Source: an uncultured Clostridia bacterium (GTDB lineage: Bacteria; Bacillota; Clostridia; Oscillospirales; CAG-272). Taken from it: a DNA stretch of 64,000 bases. Positions 1-8,392 of the stretch are shown one piece after another (within the stretch, counting starts at the first letter, position 1; each line of letters begins with the position of its first letter). Where the stretch lies: NCBI GenBank assembly GCA_937884385.1, contig CALGCW010000221.1, positions 1-64,000 of the forward strand, written 5' to 3'. A program made the position numbers and the translations under genes. The notes beneath the pieces are model-generated. The model did no database searches. It saw only the letters and a program-made list of their open reading frames with translations, and was not told where the DNA came from.

Positions 1-221
1 CCTCAATGATGACCGAAATGATCAGTGTAGGCGAAAAGAGCGGTAATATCGAAGAGGTACTTAAGTCCACCAGTGACTATTTTGATGAACAGGTTGAATC
101 GAGTATTGCAAAGGCTGTTGCAGCTATCGAGCCCATTGCTATTATTATGCTTGGTGGTGTTGTTTGTCTTGTAATACTTTCCGTACTTGTTCCTATGATG
201 TCTATGATGAACGCTGTATAA
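1..221 (+). CDS. Type II secretion/type IV pilus inner-membrane platform protein (PilC/GspF family), C-terminal end only
   Basis: The reading frame is open to the left edge, so only about the last 72 residues are visible. They contain the conserved GspF/PilC segment MISVGEKSGNIEEVL, then an acidic helix (SDYFDEQVE), and end in one hydrophobic membrane segment (about 28 residues) and a short MMSMMNAV tail, typical of the family's C-terminus. In this family the protein anchors the assembly ATPase in the cytoplasmic membrane. Its stop codon overlaps the ribosome binding site of the pilB-like ATPase, so the two are co-translated. The gene order (platform before ATPase) is the reverse of the common pilB-pilT-pilC order. 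Confidence 0.85.
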   Translation, partial: SMMTEMISVGEKSGNIEEVLKSTSDYFDEQVESSIAKAVAAIEPIAIIMLGGVVCLVILSVLVPMMSMMNAV

Positions 222-232
222 GGAGATATCTT

Positions 233-1894
233 ATGATTTTTAATACACTGTTTACACAATATCTCATAAGTTCTAAAATACTTACAGAAGATGTCGCAAG
301 AAAGTATTGCACGATTGCTGACGAAGGGGAAAAGCCGATATACAATGTCTTGGTTCAAGATAATATCATTGATGAAGAACGTATATTTATGGCACTTGCT
401 GATTACCTTGGTTATGAGTACAGGTATTGCCAGCTTTCCGAGGTGGATCTTGAATTTATAAAAAAGTACCCCAGAGATCTATTGCTTGAGCACCAGGGTG
501 TACCGCTTGAGCTTAAAAACGGCGTACTTACGATTCTTTGCTCAAACCCATTTAGAATAGAAGAGTTCCGCGAGCTCATGACTAAGGGTGTCAAAAAGCT
601 TAAATTTGTTATCAGCCCACCTAAGCAAATGAAGAGAATCCTCGACTATGCTAACAATAAGATTCAGCAAGAAGAGGTGATGAATGAATACATAAAGAAT
701 GACCAGATAAAAGAGGAAGCCGATCCTAACGCGCCTATCGATGCTCCGGTTATTAAGCTTTGCGACTCTATATTGATCGATGCAATTACTCGCGGCGCTA
801 GTGACATTCACGTTGAGCCTTTTGCAAAAGAGGTTTACGTTCGTTTTAGAATTGACGGTAAGCTTCAAAAGGTTGAAACACTTTCTCCGCAGATTTATCC
901 TGCAATTTTGGCAAGATATAAGATCATGTCGGAGTTGAACATCGCCGAGAGACGTGTTCCTCAAGATGGTAAGATCAGCCTTGATGTAGAAGGTAATTCT
1001 TATGACTTCCGTGTGTCCACGGTTCCTACAATACACGGCGAAAAGATTGTTATACGTATTTATAGCCGTACCTTTAGTTCGAGTGATATTTCATCATTAG
1101 GATTCTCTGATAAGCAGAAGGATCTTATTATGGATATGATCACTCGTCCTCACGGCATTATTCTTCTTACAGGACCTACGGGAAGCGGTAAGTCGACCAC
1201 ACTTTACACGTTCCTTCGTTACCTTGCTAAAGAAGATACCAATATCATGACGGTTGAAGACCCTGTCGAGAATGAGATTGTTGGTATAAACCAGGTTCAG
1301 GTTAACCCTAAGGCTAATTTGACATTCGCGGCCGCTCTTCGTAGCTTCTTGCGTCAGGACCCGAATGTAATAATGATAGGAGAGATTCGAGACGAAGAAA
1401 CTGCGCAGATTGCTACTCGTGCAGCTATTACCGGTCACTTGGTTCTTTCCTCCATCCATACGAACGACGCAGCAGGTGTTATTACAAGACTTGTTAATAT
1501 GGGTATTCCAAAGTACCTTGTAGCAGACTCGCTTCTCGGTGCGATTTCTCAGCGTCTTGTCAGAAAGCTCTGTCCTAAGTGTAAGAGTGCCAAAATGACG
1601 AGTAGCCTTGAAATGAAGATTCTTAATATTGAGGAGCCGGCAGAAATTTTTGAACCTGTTGGATGTCTCTATTGTAATAATACAGGTTATCTCGGAAGAA
1701 TCGGCGTATTTGAAATAATGATTCTTAATGATGAGATCAAAAACATCATTATGTCCGATGATTTTACAAGTGAAAAGGTTGGCGAGATCGTTGAACGTGA
1801 TATGACGACAGTTCTTAGCCATACAAAAGAACGTGTCCTCGCGGGTATTACAAGCCTTGAAGAGTACGACCAGTTGGTTGATATAGTAAAATAA
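233..1894 (+). CDS. Type IV pilus/type II secretion assembly ATPase (PilB/GspE family)
   Basis: This 553-residue cytoplasmic ATPase would power pilus or pseudopilus polymerisation. The N-terminal 160 residues look like an MshEN/GspE-N domain. Then follow the GspE core with Walker A GPTGSGKST (about residues 314-322), the Asp-box EDPVE, Walker B IMIGEIRDEETA, the His-box TGHLVLSSIHTNDA, and a four-cysteine zinc site (CPKC near 447 and CLYC near 478) that marks PilB/GspE rather than PilT. I start it at the ATG at 233 because AGGAG lies just upstream and overlaps the platform protein's stop; a longer open frame to 164 would overlap that gene. A terminator follows, so this is the last gene of its operon. 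Confidence 0.93.
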   Translation: MIFNTLFTQYLISSKILTEDVARKYCTIADEGEKPIYNVLVQDNIIDEERIFMALADYLGYEYRYCQLSEVDLEFIKKYPRDLLLEHQGVPLELKNGVLTILCSNPFRIEEFRELMTKGVKKLKFVISPPKQMKRILDYANNKIQQEEVMNEYIKNDQIKEEADPNAPIDAPVIKLCDSILIDAITRGASDIHVEPFAKEVYVRFRIDGKLQKVETLSPQIYPAILARYKIMSELNIAERRVPQDGKISLDVEGNSYDFRVSTVPTIHGEKIVIRIYSRTFSSSDISSLGFSDKQKDLIMDMITRPHGIILLTGPTGSGKSTTLYTFLRYLAKEDTNIMTVEDPVENEIVGINQVQVNPKANLTFAAALRSFLRQDPNVIMIGEIRDEETAQIATRAAITGHLVLSSIHTNDAAGVITRLVNMGIPKYLVADSLLGAISQRLVRKLCPKCKSAKMTSSLEMKILNIEEPAEIFEPVGCLYCNNTGYLGRIGVFEIMILNDEIKNIIMSDDFTSEKVGEIVERDMTTVLSHTKERVLAGITSLEEYDQLVDIVK

Positions 1895-1909
1895 CTAACC
1901 ATAATTAAA

Positions 1910-1938
1910 ACGCATTCGTTGTTCGAATGCGTTTTTTT
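1910..1938 (+). terminator. Intrinsic terminator of the pilus operon
   Basis: A 9-bp perfect stem (ACGCATTCG / CGAATGCGT) with a 5-nt loop runs directly into seven T residues, 15 bases after the ATPase stop codon. Confidence 0.9.
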
Positions 1939-1987
1939 GTGTCATAAATAAATTACTATAATATACTAATTAAAAAGGAGGGGGAGT

Positions 1988-2830
1988 ATGTCTATTCTTA
2001 TTCTTGGGGGAGATATGCGCCAAAAATATGTAAACGATTATTTTCGTGAGAAAAGTTATTCAAGCGCTTATTATGCCTGCTTCGATTTGAATGAAGAGTT
2101 TAACAATGTATTGAAAAGCGCGGATGTGATAGTTCTGCCTTTACCTATTTCAAAGGATGGGGTTCATCTTAATATGGAGGGGAAGAATGTCAAAATGGAG
2201 GATCTTTTTAAAAGATTAGCCTCCAAAAGCATAGTCTTAGCAGGTAGTGTATCGCAACAAATAATTGACTTAGCTGAGCAATGCGGTCTTAGATGCATTG
2301 ATTACTATAAGACTGAATCTTTCCAAATAAAAAATGCATTGCTGACTGCTGAGGGGGCGATATATTATGCTCAGACAAGATTGGAGAGAAGCATTTATGG
2401 CGCTAATACAGCGGTTTTGGGATTTGGACGGATAGGGAAGATTCTTGCATATCTTTTGCACGCTCAAGGTGCAGAGGTCACTATTGGAGCACGTAAAGCA
2501 AGTGATCTGCATTGGAGCAAGTTGATCGGTTTCAATATCATTTCGATTGGAGAATCAGAAAAAGCGGTATTTGATAATATTGGTGAATTTGAAGTGGTTT
2601 TTAATACAGTACCTTATTGGATAATATCTGAACAAATTGCGAAAAAAATATCGAATAAAACTCAAATAATAGATTTGGCATCCTCGCCGTTTGGAATCGA
2701 CGAAAAGCTTGTGCAAAAGCATCGTTTAGATTATAGAAGGGAATTGAGAATTCCCGGAAGGTATGCCCCTAAAAGTGCGGGTGAGCTGATTGCTCAAACA
2801 ATAATTGAATTAATGGAGGAACAACTTTGA
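1988..2830 (+). CDS. dpaA: Dipicolinate synthase subunit A (SpoVFA)
   Basis: Together with DpaB this makes dipicolinic acid from dihydroxytetrahydrodipicolinate in the mother cell; the product loads the spore core with calcium. The 280-residue length, the N-terminal stretch ILILGGDMRQKYVNDYF and the NAD(P)-binding Rossmann loop AVLGFGRIGKIL (about residues 142-153) match the DpaA family. A very strong RBS (AGGAGGGGGAG) precedes the ATG. The stop overlaps the dpaB start by four bases (TTGA). The upstream gap holds GTCATAA, 14 bases, then TATACTAA, a loose match to a sporulation SigE-type promoter; this is only suggestive. Confidence 0.95.
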   Translation: MSILILGGDMRQKYVNDYFREKSYSSAYYACFDLNEEFNNVLKSADVIVLPLPISKDGVHLNMEGKNVKMEDLFKRLASKSIVLAGSVSQQIIDLAEQCGLRCIDYYKTESFQIKNALLTAEGAIYYAQTRLERSIYGANTAVLGFGRIGKILAYLLHAQGAEVTIGARKASDLHWSKLIGFNIISIGESEKAVFDNIGEFEVVFNTVPYWIISEQIAKKISNKTQIIDLASSPFGIDEKLVQKHRLDYRRELRIPGRYAPKSAGELIAQTIIELMEEQL

Positions 2831-3387
2831 TAGGATTTGCGATTACAGGATCATATTGTACAATATCGAAATCATTAAGTATTATTAAAGAATTGATAAG
2901 CTCGGGATATGACATCCTGCCTATTATGAGTGAAAACGCTTTCTCGACGGATACACGTTTTGGTCAATCCTTAGAAATTCAAAAACAAATTATTGATTTA
3001 GCTAAACGACCGATAGTTCATACAATTGTCGGTGCGGAACCGCTGGGACCCAAAACTAAGCTGGATGCAATGATCATTTGTCCTTGTACGGGCAACACGC
3101 TTGCTAAACTAGCAAACGGTATTACCGATACTGCAGTTTGTATGGCGGCAAAAGCTCATTTGCGTAATAATAATCCATTGATTATTGCGTTAGCGAGCAA
3201 CGATGCTTTGTCTGCAAATTTAAAAAACATAGGTACATTAATGTGCAGAAAAAATGTATTTTTCGTTCCTATGAGACAAGATGACCCAAGCAACAAACCG
3301 AACTCTCTTGTGGCTGACTTTGATTTGATCGTAAATACACTGAACTATGCCTTAGAAGGAAAGCAATATCCCATAATTTTTAAGTAA
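2827..3387 (+). CDS. dpaB: Dipicolinate synthase subunit B (SpoVFB), flavoprotein
   Basis: This 186-residue protein belongs to the HFCD-type flavoprotein family and is the partner of DpaA. Visible family features are the N-terminal IGFAITGSYCTISKSL, GAEPLGPKTKLDAMIICPCTGNT and the later ALASNDALSANLKN, which are strongly conserved in SpoVFB. The start codon is TTG at 2827, overlapping the dpaA stop. This indicates translational coupling and roughly equal subunit amounts. A terminator follows seven bases after the stop. Presence of both subunits is good evidence that the organism makes true endospores. Confidence 0.95.
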   Translation: MIGFAITGSYCTISKSLSIIKELISSGYDILPIMSENAFSTDTRFGQSLEIQKQIIDLAKRPIVHTIVGAEPLGPKTKLDAMIICPCTGNTLAKLANGITDTAVCMAAKAHLRNNNPLIIALASNDALSANLKNIGTLMCRKNVFFVPMRQDDPSNKPNSLVADFDLIVNTLNYALEGKQYPIIFK

Positions 3388-3393
3388 ATAAGA

Positions 3394-3423
3394 CTCCGTA
3401 GATTAACTACGGAGCCTTTTTTT
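3394..3423 (+). terminator. Intrinsic terminator after dpaAB
   Basis: 8-bp stem CTCCGTAG / CTACGGAG with loop ATTAA, followed by CC and seven T residues. On the opposite strand the U-tract is poor (TCTTATTT), so it probably serves mainly dpaAB, although it also lies just past the convergent phosphoglucomutase. Confidence 0.85.
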
Positions 3424-3425
3424 AT

Positions 3426-5150
3426 TTATACAAACATATTAATAAAAGCTTTGTAAGTTTCAAGATTAGCATTCATCTCTTCGTCGGAGCTTCCGGTGAG
3501 CAAATAATAGAATTTGATCTTTGGCTCGGTTCCTGAAGGACGTGCTATGATAACGTCACCGTTATCCATTTTGAAGGAAATAACATTTGAAGAGGGAAGA
3601 TTGGTCGATGTAATTTCATTAGTTCTCTTATTGGTAATAGTAGCACATAAATAGTCGCCTATTTCTACGATTTCTTTTCCTGCAATGCTTGAAGGAGCGT
3701 TGTTTCTCAATGTGTCCATCAGCTTTGCCATTTTCTCTTTACCGTCTATTCCGTGCATATATAACTCTTGGTTAGCCTCAAGATATTTGCCGTATTTTTC
3801 GTACAGACCGTTCAAGGCATCAAACAACGTCATTCCTTTTGCGTGATAGAAAGCTGTCATTTCGCAAATAAGCATTGTCGCTACTACTGCATCCTTGTCG
3901 CGCGCATAGGTTCCTTTAAGGTAGCCGTAGCTTTCTTCAAAGCCGAAGAGATAAGCCGCGTCAGCTCCCGCAAGCTCATAATTTTTGATGACTTCACCTA
4001 TAAATTTAAAGCCTGTAAGTACGTTGTGAAGCTTAACGCCATGCTCTTCACAAATCTTAGCAACTAATTCGGTGGAAACAATCGTTTTTACTGCATATGG
4101 ATTGTTTGGCATAGTACCGGTCTCTTCATAAGCAGTAATGATGTAGTCGATCAATAAAGCACCCATTTGGTTGCCCGAAATGGTGACAAAATCTCCTGTG
4201 TTGCTCTTGGTTACAACACCAACTCTGTCGGCATCAGGGTCTGTTGCGATAACCAAGGTACTTCCAACGTTGTTTGCTATCTCAATACCTAATTGAAATA
4301 CTTCGGGATATTCCGGATTAGGCTTTTCTACTGAAGGAAAGTCTCCGTTGATTTCCATTTGCTCGGGAACAACATAGAGATGTTCAACGCCGCAACGGGA
4401 GAGTATATCAGGAATTAGTCGGTATCCTGTGCCGTGTAGGGGAGAATAAACTATATGGAGATCACTAGCAACATTTTTGATAGCATTGGGATTTACCAAC
4501 TGCTCCATTACAGCTGCAAGATACTTTTCGTCCATTTCCTGATCCAAAATGATAATTTTACCATCATGGACAGCGGATTCATAATCTTCGTATTTAATAT
4601 CACCAAAAATATCAATTTTAGATATTTCTGAAGATACTGTCTTTGCGTGCTCAGGTGGAAGCTGCGCTCCGTCTTCCCAGTATGCTTTATATCCATTATA
4701 CTCTTTAGGGTTATGGGAAGCGGTAATATTAATGCCCGCTACGCAGTTTAACTCTCTGAGAGCAAACGAAAGCTCGGGTGTGGGTCTTAACTCATCAAAA
4801 ATATAAGTTTTTATATTGTTCGCAGACAAAACACTTGCAGCTACCTGTGCAAAGAGCTCGGAGTTGTTTCTGGAGTCATATGCAATAACAACACCGTCAT
4901 TAGCTCTGCCTTCCTTTACAATCAGATTGGAAAGGCCCTGTGTCGCCTGAGCGACGGTAAACCTGTTCATGGCATTTGTACCCATTCGCATTTTTCCGCG
5001 CAGGCCTGCTGTACCGAATTCAAGAGAAGAATAGAAACGTTCTTTGATTTCATTCTCGTCGCAAGATAAAGCAAGCAACTCTTCTTTTTCATCGTATGAA
5101 AGAGAAGAAGCATTCAACCACTTTTGATACCCTTGTTTATATATGCTCAT
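3426..5150 (-). CDS. Alpha-phosphohexomutase (phosphoglucomutase/phosphomannomutase)
   Basis: It interconverts sugar 1- and 6-phosphates in the cytoplasm, linking glycolysis (pgi is also in this window) to nucleotide-sugar synthesis. At 574 residues it is the long PgcA/PGM2-like type. It has all four hallmark loops: phosphoserine TASHNPKEYNGYK (Ser145), metal loop DPDADRVG, sugar-specificity loop GFEESYGY, and phosphate loop RPSGTEPKIKFY. Glucose-1-phosphate is the likely main product, but substrate preference cannot be read from sequence. It is the last gene of a three-gene operon, 21 bases downstream of the TSCPD gene. Confidence 0.93.
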   Translation of the reverse strand: MSIYKQGYQKWLNASSLSYDEKEELLALSCDENEIKERFYSSLEFGTAGLRGKMRMGTNAMNRFTVAQATQGLSNLIVKEGRANDGVVIAYDSRNNSELFAQVAASVLSANNIKTYIFDELRPTPELSFALRELNCVAGINITASHNPKEYNGYKAYWEDGAQLPPEHAKTVSSEISKIDIFGDIKYEDYESAVHDGKIIILDQEMDEKYLAAVMEQLVNPNAIKNVASDLHIVYSPLHGTGYRLIPDILSRCGVEHLYVVPEQMEINGDFPSVEKPNPEYPEVFQLGIEIANNVGSTLVIATDPDADRVGVVTKSNTGDFVTISGNQMGALLIDYIITAYEETGTMPNNPYAVKTIVSTELVAKICEEHGVKLHNVLTGFKFIGEVIKNYELAGADAAYLFGFEESYGYLKGTYARDKDAVVATMLICEMTAFYHAKGMTLFDALNGLYEKYGKYLEANQELYMHGIDGKEKMAKLMDTLRNNAPSSIAGKEIVEIGDYLCATITNKRTNEITSTNLPSSNVISFKMDNGDVIIARPSGTEPKIKFYYLLTGSSDEEMNANLETYKAFINMFV

Positions 5151-5171
5151 GTGTCGATCCTTTCTTAGCTT

Positions 5172-5426
5172 TTATTGATTCTTGAGTTGGATAAGTGCAT
5201 TTGCTAACTGATCCGGACATGAAGTGGATCTGGGTCCACATTTAATGCCTGAGAGTCTGCGGATAGCTTCATCAACATCCATACCGACTACAAGAGCAGA
5301 AACTCCTTGTGTATTACCGGAGCAACCGCCTATGAATGAAACTTTTTGAATTATGTTGTTTTCATCAACATTTATGATGATTTGCTTAGAGCATGTGCCT
5401 TTGGTGGTGTAAGTAATTTCAGACAT
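5172..5426 (-). CDS. Small TSCPD-domain protein
   Basis: This 84-residue protein matches the short clostridial TSCPD family (TIGR03905 type): an N-terminal beta-rich segment, the GGCSGNTQGVSALV stretch and the C-terminal motif CGPRSTSCPDQLANAL. The conserved cysteines suggest metal or cofactor binding. The TSCPD domain also occurs at the end of some B12-dependent ribonucleotide reductases, but the free-standing version has no established role. It sits two bases after the AI-2E-type transporter stop and 21 bases before the phosphoglucomutase, so it is co-transcribed with both. Confidence 0.85.
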   Translation of the reverse strand: MSEITYTTKGTCSKQIIINVDENNIIQKVSFIGGCSGNTQGVSALVVGMDVDEAIRRLSGIKCGPRSTSCPDQLANALIQLKNQ

Positions 5427-5428
5427 TA

Positions 5429-6856
5429 TTATTTCTCCTTATTCTTATTTGTACACTTTTTTAGATATTTACTTAGTTTTATAAATGCATGATATATTCG
5501 TCTATAAGCTTTGACAAAAACATTAGATGATTCTGACTTTGATTCGGAAATATCTTCAGCTTTTCCAACATAATAATGATCGAGAGAGGTTTCATATCCT
5601 TTTCTGCGAAGCGTATTCAGTGTGTAATTCTGAATAATATTAACTCCTACCGCAAAAACAGGAACACCTATCAGCATACCGAATATTCCAAATAAGCCGC
5701 CCATAGTAATTATAGCGATCAAGGTTGTCAGAGAGCTAATATTGATCTTGTCTCCGAGAATGTGAGGACATATAATATTGCCATCGATTTGCTGGATCAC
5801 AATAATTAGTATGATAAATAGGATCGTTTTTTCCGGGTGTGTAAGTAATACAATAAATGCAGCAGGAACGCCGCCTAAGAAAGGACCAAGTATGGGGATT
5901 ATGTTAGTTATAGCAATTATCGTAGCTAAAAGATGGGGAATCGGTATACCAAAAATATTGAAAATTACAAAAGACATAATTCCCACGATTATAGCATCTA
6001 ACAATTGCCCCTCAATGAACCCGCCAAAAGAACGGTCGAGAAGTTTTCCAAATCTGATAACTAATCTGACATGCTTTGGTGATAAAAACACGTTTAAAAA
6101 TCGTCTTAACATTGCTTTCCATTTTTCCTTTGACATTAGCATATAAAAAGCAATGAAAACGCCCAGCATAATGTTCTTAATAAAATTAACGACCGAAGTT
6201 CCAAAAGAGAAAGCATAACCAAGTATTATCCAAAGGTTTTCTGTACTAAATATATTATCGCTTGATGAAGGCGAACTATCATTGGATGAACCGGGCGTAG
6301 ATAAGTCGGGCGACTCTGGGACAATACTAGAGAAATCTCCGTTGGCAATATCCTCAATCCATGGGAATCTTTCTTTGACCCAGACGATGAGAGCATCGGG
6401 ATCAATACGTTGAACCGTATCTAAAAAATCAAAGTCGTCCATTAGGAGATTTATGCGTTCCGCTAAAGAAATAAGAGAAGTGTCAAAATGCACTATGTAC
6501 GTATCCCAAAACGAACTCAACGTGCTAAATATACTTGGGATAAGCACTGTGATTAAGAATGAAATGAATATCAAAATCAATAAGAATGTGCATAATATTG
6601 AGAAAAATCTTTTGATTTTGGGGTTTGCGATCCAATGAAAGATATGTTTGTCAAAAAAAATGACAATTGGGTTGGAAAGATATGCAATTACAAAGCCAAT
6701 AGTAATAGGCGAGATGGTTTCAAAGAATTCGTGGACAGCATCTGAAAATGTCCCGGTGATGACCGAGTAAATAAGCAAAATACCCACTACGATGGTGGTC
6801 ATTATTATGAGCGTCGATACTATAGTTTTTTTATATGTAGAAATCCACTCCTTCAT
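5429..6856 (-). CDS. AI-2E family transporter (PerM/YtvI-like membrane protein)
   Basis: This 475-residue polytopic membrane protein has the family layout: an N-terminal pair of helices, a long extracytoplasmic loop (about residues 115-205, here with a Ser/Asp/Pro-rich insert near 180-200), and a C-terminal helix block containing GQLLDAIIVGIMSFVIFNIFGIP and the PILGPFLGGVPA signature. The C-terminal tail is charged and cytoplasmic. Members export autoinducer-2 in one studied case and act as Na+/H+ antiporters in others, so the substrate is not known. It is the first gene of the operon, behind a good SigA promoter. Confidence 0.88.
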   Translation of the reverse strand: MKEWISTYKKTIVSTLIIMTTIVVGILLIYSVITGTFSDAVHEFFETISPITIGFVIAYLSNPIVIFFDKHIFHWIANPKIKRFFSILCTFLLILIFISFLITVLIPSIFSTLSSFWDTYIVHFDTSLISLAERINLLMDDFDFLDTVQRIDPDALIVWVKERFPWIEDIANGDFSSIVPESPDLSTPGSSNDSSPSSSDNIFSTENLWIILGYAFSFGTSVVNFIKNIMLGVFIAFYMLMSKEKWKAMLRRFLNVFLSPKHVRLVIRFGKLLDRSFGGFIEGQLLDAIIVGIMSFVIFNIFGIPIPHLLATIIAITNIIPILGPFLGGVPAAFIVLLTHPEKTILFIILIIVIQQIDGNIICPHILGDKINISSLTTLIAIITMGGLFGIFGMLIGVPVFAVGVNIIQNYTLNTLRRKGYETSLDHYYVGKAEDISESKSESSNVFVKAYRRIYHAFIKLSKYLKKCTNKNKEK

Positions 6857-6894
6857 ATGTGAGCATCCTTTCTATTAAATATTATTACATACTA

Positions 6895-6923
6895 ATTATA
6901 AATAAAAAATGTAATTAAGTCAA
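6895..6923 (-). promoter_or_regulatory. SigA promoter of the transporter-TSCPD-phosphoglucomutase operon
   Basis: On the minus strand: -35 TTGACT (6918-6923), 17-base spacer, -10 TATAAT (6895-6900), about 40 bases before the start codon. Confidence 0.75.
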
Positions 6924-7002
6924 TAGATATTAAAATTATTCTATTGAAAATTTGTATAATTTATGATAATATTATAATATATGATCACACAAAGAGGATA
7001 TT

Positions 7003-7926
7003 ATGGAAGCAATCAAAGAATTAGCCTATGCCAAAATTAATATTTTTCTCGACGTACTTAAAAAGACTGATGACGGATTTCACGACCTGCTTACAATTAT
7101 GCAATTGATAAGCCTGCACGATGAGGTATACCTTGAGCTTAACAATGAAAACAGAATAAATATTACTTGTGAGAATATTGAAGTAGGAACTGCACCTGAA
7201 CAGAATTTAGCATACATAGCTGCAGAAAAATTTTATGAAAAATACAACACCCCCAATGCTCAAAAGGTCAACATAAGAATAATTAAGAATATTCCTGTTG
7301 CCTCCGGGCTTGGAGGTGGAAGTGCAGATGCTGCGGCAGTATTAAGAGGATTGAATAAACTGTTTGATAAACCGTTTACAGAGAAAGAACTCTGCGAAAT
7401 TGGGATTCAAATAGGGTCGGATATACCGTTTTGCATAGTCGGCGGAACTCAAATATGTTACGGAAGAGGAATACCCCATTTGGATATATACGGTATCCAG
7501 CATTACTACATAGTAACCGCTTGCGCTGATAAAAAGCTTTCAACTAAGGATGCATATAGAAGACTTGATGAAGAGTATAATAATTTTGCACTTCACACAT
7601 CAGCAGTAGATTATGATTGCGTGCTGTCACATCTAATGAGTAGGCGATGCAGGCTTGCGTTCCCATATTTATATAACGTATTCGATTTAATATACGACGA
7701 GAATAGTGGTGTGCAAAGAATCAAAAGACTAATGATGGAGAATGATGGCGCATTTGCAATGGTAAGTGGTAGTGGACCAACTGTATTCGGATTGTTCGAT
7801 GATATGATATACGCTGAAGATATGCAAGAGATATTACGTAAAGAGGGCATCGAGAGCCAGATATCTCATCCAATCAACTTGCTTTATTCGGAGATGAAAG
7901 AAGGAGAGTGCCATTGGAAGTATTGA
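7003..7926 (+). CDS. ispE: 4-diphosphocytidyl-2-C-methyl-D-erythritol kinase
   Basis: IspE phosphorylates CDP-methylerythritol in the MEP pathway of isoprenoid synthesis. The 307-residue GHMP kinase has the N-terminal AKINIFLDV (catalytic-site Lys11), the ATP loop PVASGLGGGSADAA (98-111), the GSDIPFCIVGG segment with the likely catalytic Asp, and the C-terminal GSGPTVFG. It has a clear RBS (AGAGGATATT before ATG). It stands alone, divergent from the transporter operon and convergent with spoIIID. ispA later in the window acts further down the same isoprenoid route. Confidence 0.95.
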   Translation: MEAIKELAYAKINIFLDVLKKTDDGFHDLLTIMQLISLHDEVYLELNNENRINITCENIEVGTAPEQNLAYIAAEKFYEKYNTPNAQKVNIRIIKNIPVASGLGGGSADAAAVLRGLNKLFDKPFTEKELCEIGIQIGSDIPFCIVGGTQICYGRGIPHLDIYGIQHYYIVTACADKKLSTKDAYRRLDEEYNNFALHTSAVDYDCVLSHLMSRRCRLAFPYLYNVFDLIYDENSGVQRIKRLMMENDGAFAMVSGSGPTVFGLFDDMIYAEDMQEILRKEGIESQISHPINLLYSEMKEGECHWKY

Positions 7927-7972
7927 TTTTGATTAATTAGGGGGCAGAATAGAACTATATAATTCACATAAT

Positions 7973-8006
7973 CCAATTATACAAAATGCAAATTTTGTAT
8001 AATTGG
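7973..8006. repeat. 14-bp perfect inverted repeat between ispE and spoIIID
   Basis: CCAATTATACAAAA (7973-7986) and TTTTGTATAATTGG (7993-8006) flank a six-base loop. No T-tract follows on either strand (GGGGAAGC to the right, ATTATGTG on the complement side), so it is not a standard intrinsic terminator, although it lies between two convergent genes where one would be expected. Confidence 0.7.
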
Positions 8007-8042
8007 GGGAAGCAAAATTAGCGTTTTTAGGTCTTAATGGTC

Positions 8043-8309
8043 CTAATGTGCTTCGATCCGCATTTTTTGGTATTTTTCCTTGGTTGCCTGACCTCCACGC
8101 AAATGTCGTTCTTTTTTGTTCGTTTCCAAGACTTCTTTTACTTGTTCATACAATGTCGGGTGCTTCTTTTTTAAGTTTTCTGTGACATCTTTATGTACAG
8201 TACTTTTACTTATTCCAAACTTTGAAGCGACTGCTCTGACCGTACTTTTATTTTCTATTAAATAAGCTGCTATTACAACGCAACGTTCTTTATTTGTTGA
8301 GATATACAT
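8043..8309 (-). CDS. spoIIID: Sporulation transcription factor SpoIIID
   Basis: SpoIIID is the mother-cell DNA-binding regulator that activates and represses many SigE-dependent genes and helps switch to SigK. The 88-residue protein is nearly all helix-turn-helix: the recognition region STVRAVASKFGISKSTVHKD (about 22-41) is diagnostic, and the basic C-terminal part (NKKERHLRGGQATKEKYQK) matches the family's second DNA-contacting tail. A good RBS (TGAGGATAAAG) precedes the ATG. It is monocistronic, divergent from the SPOUT methyltransferase. I could not find a convincing SigE promoter in the short upstream region. Confidence 0.95.
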   Translation of the reverse strand: MYISTNKERCVVIAAYLIENKSTVRAVASKFGISKSTVHKDVTENLKKKHPTLYEQVKEVLETNKKERHLRGGQATKEKYQKMRIEAH

Positions 8310-8392
8310 TCTTTATCCTCACATACTCTTATTATTAATCTAATTTATTCTATGCGTTGTTTTTTATTTTTATTAATTTTAAAGGATTATTT

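Noticed and set aside
1097..1822. 241-codon minus-strand frame opposite the pilB-like ATPase
   Set aside because: Antisense shadow of a gene with all catalytic motifs in the plus frame.
8003..8185. 60-codon plus-strand frame over the end of spoIIID
   Set aside because: It overlaps the spoIIID coding sequence on the other strand and has no family resemblance.
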